A stretch of 9,481 bases of DNA from positions 1 to 9,481 of the forward strand of contig DAOVKO010000067.1 of assembly GCA_030631725.1 (NCBI GenBank), written 5' to 3'. The translations under genes were made by a program, and so were the position numbers. This stretch comes from Actinomycetes bacterium. Lineage in GTDB: Bacteria > Planctomycetota > Phycisphaerae > JAACET01. Position 1 is the first letter of the stretch, and each line of letters opens with the position of its first letter. Under the pieces are notes generated by a model. That model was not told the DNA's origin, did no database searches, and worked only from the letters and a program-made list of their open reading frames with translations. Shown here one piece after another: positions 5,499 through 9,481 of this stretch.

Positions 5499-7535
5499 TC
5501 AGTCAGATTCCTCCTTGGGTTTATACTGGGCAACAATCTGCTGCTGGACGTTCGGGGGGACCACTTCGTAGTGGCTGAGCTCGATGGTATAGCTTCCTTG
5601 TCCGCCGGTAACGCTCTTTAGCTGAGAATTGTACTGGGAGACCTCGGCCAGGGGTACTTGACCGCGAACAACTGCAAAATTGCCGGGCAGCATATCCTGG
5701 CCCTCAATGCGGCCTCGTTTGCCGGAGATGTCTCGAGCTATTTCGCCGACAAAATCCATGGGCACGGTGACCTCGATGTTGACGATGGGTTCAAGCAGGA
5801 CGGGTTTGGCCTGCATGAAGGCCTTTTTGAAGACCTCGCGCCCGGCTATCTGAAAAGCGATGTCCTTGGAATCCACGGGGTGGGTTTTGCCGTCCACCAA
5901 TGAGACTTTCACGTCGACGACGGGATAGCCCGCCAGGACACCTTTGGGCATCTGAGCCTTGATGCCCTTGTCCACACTGGGCCTGAAGGACTGGTCGATG
6001 GAACCGGCGAATATCTTGTCGATGAACTCATAGCCTCCGCCGCGCTCGTTGGGCTCCAAGTCGATAAAGACCCGGGCAAATTGACCGGCGCCGCCGGATT
6101 GCTTTTTATGAGTGTACTCGACATATTTTGCCGAGCGCTGAATGGTCTCACGGTAGGGAATCTTGGGAGGCTTGGTGACTACTTCGAGTTTGAATCGCTG
6201 CTTCATTCGGGCCAACATTACCCGCAGATGCAGATCGCCCAGACCGGAAATGACTAACTCGGCGGTTTGAGCGTCGCGGGTTACGCGGAAGGTGGGGTCT
6301 TCGTCGGCCATGCGGCTCATGGCCTCGGAGATTTTCTGCTCGTTCCCGCGGCTCTTGGGCTCTATGGCCAGAGAATACAGGGGCTCAGCGGTCTTGACCG
6401 GGCGAATGATTCCCGGCCCAGGCTGGCCCTTGACCGTAGAGCCGGTGCGGGCTTCTTCCAGCTTGGGCACCGCTGCGATGTCGCCGGGGATGAGCTCTTC
6501 GAGTTCCTCAGAGGTGTTGCCCTGGAACCTTAGCAGGTGCCCACAGCGCTGGCCGCGGCGGTTATCGTCGACAAAGATATTCATCCCCGAGCGTAGGGTG
6601 CCGCTGAAAATGCGGAGGATGGCATTGCGGATGTTGCTCTTGGGGTCGGCGCTGACGCGGACCACCTGAGCCAGAAGCTGCCCGTCGGTCTGGGCGGATA
6701 TCTGCTGGGTTGAGCCGTCCTCCGCCTCCAACTGGGCAGCGGGGCCTTGCAGGGGATTGGGCGCGTAATCAGCCACAATGTCCATCAACTCCTTAACCCC
6801 CAACTCCTGGCGAGCAGAAGTGAACAATATGGGAATCACGGTCCCGGCTGCCAGGGACTTGGTGAAAGCATCGGCCAATTGCTCTTTGGCGATTTCTTCC
6901 CCGCTCAAATAGGCCTCTGTCAGCTCATCGTCGGCTTCAACGATGCTCTCGAGCAAGTCGGTGTGGGCCTGGGCCGGCTCGCCAAAGGCCGCTTGGCCGT
7001 CTGCGCCTTCCAGGCAGTTCACCAGGGACTTGCCGTCGGCAGAGGGCAGGTTCAGAACCCGACACTGCTTGCCGAACTGCTCGGTTATGACTGAAAGCAG
7101 AGCCGGCAGATCCAGATTGTCGGCGTCTATCTTGTTGATGACGATGATCCGAGCCAGGTTTCGTTCGCCAGCAGCGGTAAACATCTTGCGGCTGTTCATC
7201 TCAATGCCCGTCGAAGCGCTGACAACGAGCACAGCGGTTTCCACCGCAGCCAAGCTGGGCAAAGCTCCGCCGGAGAAGTCCGGAAAACCGGGCGTATCGA
7301 TCAGGTTTATGGTCTTGTTTTTCCAGGAGAAGTGCCCAAAGCCCGGATCAATGGAGTACTTGCGCTGCTTTTCCTCCTCGTCGGCATCGAAAATGCTTGT
7401 GCCATTGTCAACACTGCCGAGACGATTGGTAAGCCCGGCAGTGTGCAACAGGGCTTCGGCCAGCGAAGTCTTTCCCGCCGAACTGTGTCCGATGAGTACG
7501 AAGTTGCGAATATCGGCGGTAGTGTACTGGGCCAT
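5499..7535 (-). CDS. elongation factor G-like translational GTPase (EF-G paralogue, FusA2 type)
   Basis: The 678-residue protein has all five EF-G domains. The G domain has the P-loop GHSSAGKTS (16-24), DTPGFPDF (80-87), NKID (134-137) and TSARQ (239-243). Domain II follows (about 284-365), then domains III-V. Domain IV has the tip motif HKKQSGGAGQFARV (476-489), and domain V has VTGGQGSYTIELSHYEVVP. The switch II His of housekeeping EF-G (DTPGHVDF) is Phe84 here, and the P-loop differs from AHIDAGKTT. Both features mark the EF-G-like paralogues (Thermus EF-G-2, mycobacterial FusA2), so this is unlikely to be the only EF-G. The role is probably ribosome-associated, but the exact function is unknown. 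I chose the ATG at 7535: GGAGG lies 5 bases upstream and the product begins MAQYTTADIRNFVLIGHSSAG. An in-frame opening to 7727 adds 64 residues with no homology. It sits 209 bases after trpE, with its own candidate promoter. Confidence 0.9.
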   Translation of the reverse strand: MAQYTTADIRNFVLIGHSSAGKTSLAEALLHTAGLTNRLGSVDNGTSIFDADEEEKQRKYSIDPGFGHFSWKNKTINLIDTPGFPDFSGGALPSLAAVETAVLVVSASTGIEMNSRKMFTAAGERNLARIIVINKIDADNLDLPALLSVITEQFGKQCRVLNLPSADGKSLVNCLEGADGQAAFGEPAQAHTDLLESIVEADDELTEAYLSGEEIAKEQLADAFTKSLAAGTVIPILFTSARQELGVKELMDIVADYAPNPLQGPAAQLEAEDGSTQQISAQTDGQLLAQVVRVSADPKSNIRNAILRIFSGTLRSGMNIFVDDNRRGQRCGHLLRFQGNTSEELEELIPGDIAAVPKLEEARTGSTVKGQPGPGIIRPVKTAEPLYSLAIEPKSRGNEQKISEAMSRMADEDPTFRVTRDAQTAELVISGLGDLHLRVMLARMKQRFKLEVVTKPPKIPYRETIQRSAKYVEYTHKKQSGGAGQFARVFIDLEPNERGGGYEFIDKIFAGSIDQSFRPSVDKGIKAQMPKGVLAGYPVVDVKVSLVDGKTHPVDSKDIAFQIAGREVFKKAFMQAKPVLLEPIVNIEVTVPMDFVGEIARDISGKRGRIEGQDMLPGNFAVVRGQVPLAEVSQYNSQLKSVTGGQGSYTIELSHYEVVPPNVQQQIVAQYKPKEESD

Positions 7536-7540
7536 CGTTT

Positions 7541-7545
7541 CCTCC
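7541..7545 (-). promoter_or_regulatory. ribosome binding site setting the EF-G-like start
   Basis: GGAGG on the minus strand ends 5 bases before the ATG at 7535. This fixes the start and rules out the 64-codon upstream extension. Confidence 0.8.
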
Positions 7546-7589
7546 AAAACACCGTCAAACTGGAATCCCAGGCGATATCTAAGGGCCAC

Positions 7590-7618
7590 AGTATATTCGG
7601 GCTCGGCAAACGGAGCAA
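7590..7618 (-). promoter_or_regulatory. candidate sigma70-type promoter of the EF-G-like gene
   Basis: On the minus strand, TTGCTC (7613-7618) and TATACT (7590-7595) are 17 bases apart; the -10 matches 5 of 6 consensus bases and the -35 matches 3 of 6. Transcription would begin near 7582, leaving a 5' leader of about 47 bases before the ATG at 7535. Confidence 0.5.
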
Positions 7619-7744
7619 GGGGGAAAAAGGCGTCAGGCGTGAGGCGGGCAACTCTGATTGGGCCAAAGCGCCGCTGAGTTTGGATTGCGTGAAGTGCAAA
7701 CCCCCAGGACATAGCGTGGAGGGGCATTCGTATTTTTGTGTAAT

Positions 7745-9241
7745 TCAGGGACCAAAACCGCTTTGGGCCAAGTCGATGGCCCGCAGCAGAGCCCGGGCCT
7801 TGTTGAGGGTCTCCTCGTATTCGAGCTCGGGCACCGAATCAGCGACGATACCGCCGCCGGCTTGGACATGGGCCTTAGAATTGTGGGCGACAATGGTGCG
7901 CAAAGCGATGCAGGTGTCCATGTTGCCGGCATAATCGATGTAGCCCACAGCCCCGGCATAAGGCCCGCGACGAGTGGGCTCAAACTCATCGATGATCTGC
8001 ATGGCCCGGACCTTGGGGGCGCCGGTAACGGTACCGACGGGCAAAGTGGCCCGGAGAGCATCGAAGGCGGTCCTGCCCGGAGCTAATTTGCCGGTAACGT
8101 TGGAGCAGATGTGCATGACGTGCGAATAGCGCTCGATGGTCATGAGGTCGGAGAGTTCGACGGAGCCGGGCTGGGCCACTCGGCCGACGTCGTTGCGGCC
8201 GAGGTCAACCAACATGACGTGCTCGGCCCGCTCCTTAGGGTCGGCCAGCAGCTCGGCTTCGAGGGTTTTGTCCTCGGCTTCAGTCTTTCCGCGGCGTCGA
8301 GTGCCGGCCAAGGGGCGATTGGTAACAATGCCATCCTCCACACGGCACATGATTTCCGGAGAAGAACCGATCAGCACGCAGTCGGGACTTTTGAGCAGGA
8401 ACATGAAGGGCGAAGGATTGACGACCCGCAGAGCACGGTAAACGTCAAAGGGGTCACAGGTCAGTTCCACGGTCAGTCGCTGGGAAGGGACTACCTGGAA
8501 GATGTCGCCGGCCCGGATGTACTCCTTGCAGGCTTCGACGATACTGAGGTATTTTTGCTTGGTGATGTTTGACTTGTAGCTGACGGCGGAGCTGGGCTCG
8601 GCGGCGATCTCCCGCAGGGCGATGTCGGCGGGGGCTTTGAGCTGAGCTACGATTGAATCGATGGACTGGCAAGCCCGGTCGTAAGCAGCCCGTGGGCCCT
8701 GAGCGCCGACGTGGGCGTTGGAGAGGACCTTTATGGCTTTGAAGACGTGGTCGAAGATGACCATGGAGTCGTAGAGGCCGAAGAGTAGGTCGGGCAGTTG
8801 GCGGTCGTCGTGCGGGGGATTGGGCAGCGATTCGCCCTCATAGTAGCGGACCATGTCGTAGGAGGCGTAGCCGACAGCCCCGCCTGTGAAACGGGGCAGA
8901 TTCGGCAAATGGATCCCATGGTAACTGGCCAGCAGTTCTTCGAGGTTTTTCAGGGGGTCCGAGCTGTCGGTGGTTTGAGTTTGGCCTTCGCGAGTGATCT
9001 CGACGCGGTTGCCCTTTGCTCTAAAGACGGCGACGGGCTCAGCTCCGAGAAAAGAATAGCGGGCGATGCGTTCTCCGCCAACGACCGATTCGAGCAGAAA
9101 GGCATGGTCGGCGTTACTGAGCCTTAGATAGGCCGTAACTGGCGTAAGGACGTCGGAGAGCAATTGGCGATAGACGGGAATGGTTCGGCCGGGCTGAGCC
9201 AGTTTGGCGAACTCATCGAAGCTGGGATAGTAGCGAGCCAC
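7745..9241 (-). CDS. trpE: anthranilate synthase component I
   Basis: TrpE makes anthranilate from chorismate, using ammonia supplied by the glutaminase TrpG; this is the first committed step of tryptophan synthesis. With the GTG start at 9241 the product has 498 residues. LLESVVGGERIARYSFLG (49-66) carries the Leu-Leu-Glu-Ser element of the tryptophan feedback site. The chorismate-binding domain has IGSSPEIM, PLAGTRRRG (310-318), the ERAEHVMLVDLGRND block, TVTGAPKVRAMQIIDEFEP (404-422) and AGGGIVADS. The Ala in PLAGT separates TrpE from PabB, which usually has Lys there. GGAG lies 8 bases before the GTG and the conserved sequence begins just after it. A TTG at 9337 would add 32 residues of low similarity. 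No partner trpG, trpD or trpC is downstream, so the trp genes are dispersed or trpG lies elsewhere. Confidence 0.94.
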   Translation of the reverse strand: MARYYPSFDEFAKLAQPGRTIPVYRQLLSDVLTPVTAYLRLSNADHAFLLESVVGGERIARYSFLGAEPVAVFRAKGNRVEITREGQTQTTDSSDPLKNLEELLASYHGIHLPNLPRFTGGAVGYASYDMVRYYEGESLPNPPHDDRQLPDLLFGLYDSMVIFDHVFKAIKVLSNAHVGAQGPRAAYDRACQSIDSIVAQLKAPADIALREIAAEPSSAVSYKSNITKQKYLSIVEACKEYIRAGDIFQVVPSQRLTVELTCDPFDVYRALRVVNPSPFMFLLKSPDCVLIGSSPEIMCRVEDGIVTNRPLAGTRRRGKTEAEDKTLEAELLADPKERAEHVMLVDLGRNDVGRVAQPGSVELSDLMTIERYSHVMHICSNVTGKLAPGRTAFDALRATLPVGTVTGAPKVRAMQIIDEFEPTRRGPYAGAVGYIDYAGNMDTCIALRTIVAHNSKAHVQAGGGIVADSVPELEYEETLNKARALLRAIDLAQSGFGP

Positions 9242-9249
9242 GGCAAGGT

Positions 9250-9253
9250 CTCC
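9250..9253 (-). promoter_or_regulatory. ribosome binding site setting the trpE GTG start
   Basis: GGAG on the minus strand lies 8 bases before the GTG at 9241. No other in-frame start between 9241 and 9337 has comparable support. Confidence 0.55.
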
Positions 9254-9272
9254 GGAAGTTGAGTCGGAAGAT

Positions 9273-9301
9273 ATGTTATCGGCAAATGGCGGCAGTAGCA
9301 A
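9273..9301 (-). promoter_or_regulatory. candidate trpE promoter
   Basis: On the minus strand, TTGCTA (9296-9301) and TAACAT (9273-9278) are 17 bases apart, each matching 4 of 6 consensus bases. The 5' leader would be only about 25 bases, leaving no room for a trp attenuator or leader peptide. Confidence 0.4.
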
Positions 9302-9352
9302 TAGGAAGGGCGGACAAGCAGAGTAAATTAGCCACAAATCAAGAAAGGCAGA

Positions 9353-9387
9353 GCTATTGGTTATTAGTCATCAGCTATTAGCTATTT
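9353..9387 (-). repeat. 7-base repeat array A, five units
   Basis: Read on the minus strand, the units are AAATAGC, TAATAGC, TGATGAC, TAATAAC and CAATAGC, in unbroken 7-base phase. The consensus is NAATRRC. The units vary in a pattern-conserving way, like the short heptanucleotide arrays seen between genes in some bacteria. Confidence 0.7.
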
Positions 9388-9457
9388 GCCATTTTCCCCG
9401 ACACACAAAATGCCCCCGGGCTTTGTTCATCGCCTGTCGTTTCTGGTATTCTCCGAG

Positions 9458-9481
9458 CAATAACCAATAACAAATGACTGA
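9458..9481 (+). repeat. 7-base repeat array B, at least three units, cut by the window edge
   Basis: Read on the plus strand, the units are CAATAAC, CAATAAC and AAATGAC, then TGA at the window edge. They share the consensus of array A but run in the opposite direction. As a result ATTGGTTATT (9356-9365) is a perfect inverted match to AATAACCAAT (9459-9468). Confidence 0.65.

Larger units (their letters stand above)
7536..7744. other. intergenic region between trpE and the EF-G-like gene
   Basis: These 209 bases hold the candidate promoter at 7590-7618 and the ribosome site at 7541-7545. An open frame to 7727 on the minus strand gives a peptide with no recognisable homology, so it is treated as non-coding. 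No trpG or pabA is found here. Confidence 0.6.

Noticed and set aside
6943..7677. Long open frame of 244 codons on the plus strand, antisense to the EF-G-like gene
   Set aside because: Its product is rich in Arg, Ser and Ala with no recognisable domain, as expected for the mirror frame of a GC-rich gene; the opposite strand has a clear EF-G domain.
7536..7727. N-terminal extension of the EF-G-like protein to 7727
   Set aside because: The added 64 residues match nothing in EF-G, and a strong GGAGG site precedes the ATG at 7535.
7749..7769. Hairpin at the end of trpE (GGCCCAAA / TTTGGTCC, one mismatch) as a terminator
   Set aside because: It overlaps the last codons, has a mismatch near the base and no T-run follows on the minus strand.
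9242..9337. N-terminal extension of TrpE, possibly a hydrophobic leader (PPFLLLLPPF)
   Set aside because: It requires a TTG start with no ribosome site, TrpE is cytoplasmic, and the GTG at 9241 has GGAG at good spacing. The candidate promoter also lies inside this stretch.
9423..9452. Plus-strand promoter TTGTTC / TATTCT with TGG before the -10, directed out of the window
   Set aside because: The spacer is 18 bases, both boxes are weak, and no downstream gene is visible to support it.

Overview
The window is bacterial chromosome, dense with genes and fairly GC-rich by eye. There are no tRNA or rRNA genes, CRISPR array, transposase or phage genes. The set (TrpE, an EF-G-like GTPase, a membrane PIN/TRAM protein next to IspD, and an Ino1-type inositol phosphate synthase) indicates a bacterium. 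A Planctomycetota-type lineage (Phycisphaerae or similar) or another little-cultured phylum is plausible, but that is impression only, not shown by the sequence.

Layout. The left part (1-2600) reads rightward: the 3' nine-tenths or so of a myo-inositol-1-phosphate synthase gene (ino1), then a fused cytidylyltransferase/CDP-alcohol phosphatidyltransferase matching the IPCT/DIPPS enzyme of di-myo-inositol phosphate synthesis, then a second, broken copy of the last 54 to 57 codons of ino1. The rest (2675 to about 9241) reads leftward. In transcription order it holds trpE, an EF-G-like GTPase, a YacL-like PIN/TRAM membrane protein, ispD and a SAM-dependent methyltransferase. The two blocks converge at 2601-2674. 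The right edge (9242-9481) is non-coding and holds a candidate trpE promoter and two oppositely oriented arrays of 7-base repeats.

How the genes work together. Ino1 makes inositol-1-phosphate from glucose-6-phosphate. The fused enzyme would activate it with CTP and join it to a second alcohol. In characterised homologues that alcohol is another inositol-1-phosphate, giving the precursor of the thermolyte di-myo-inositol phosphate; a lipid acceptor is the main alternative. YacL, IspD and the methyltransferase are spaced like an operon; IspD makes the CDP-methylerythritol intermediate of isoprenoid synthesis. TrpE (first step of tryptophan synthesis) and the EF-G paralogue each appear to have their own promoter.

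Most worth a second look is the inositol locus. The fused gene is flanked by direct repeats of the ino1 3' end (about 91% identical, 1628 bp apart). Its base composition drops from roughly 53-65% to about 37-45% GC (hand-counted lines) exactly at the junction of its two domains, suggesting a recombinant or horizontally acquired phosphotransferase half. I found no convincing new defence or mobile system.
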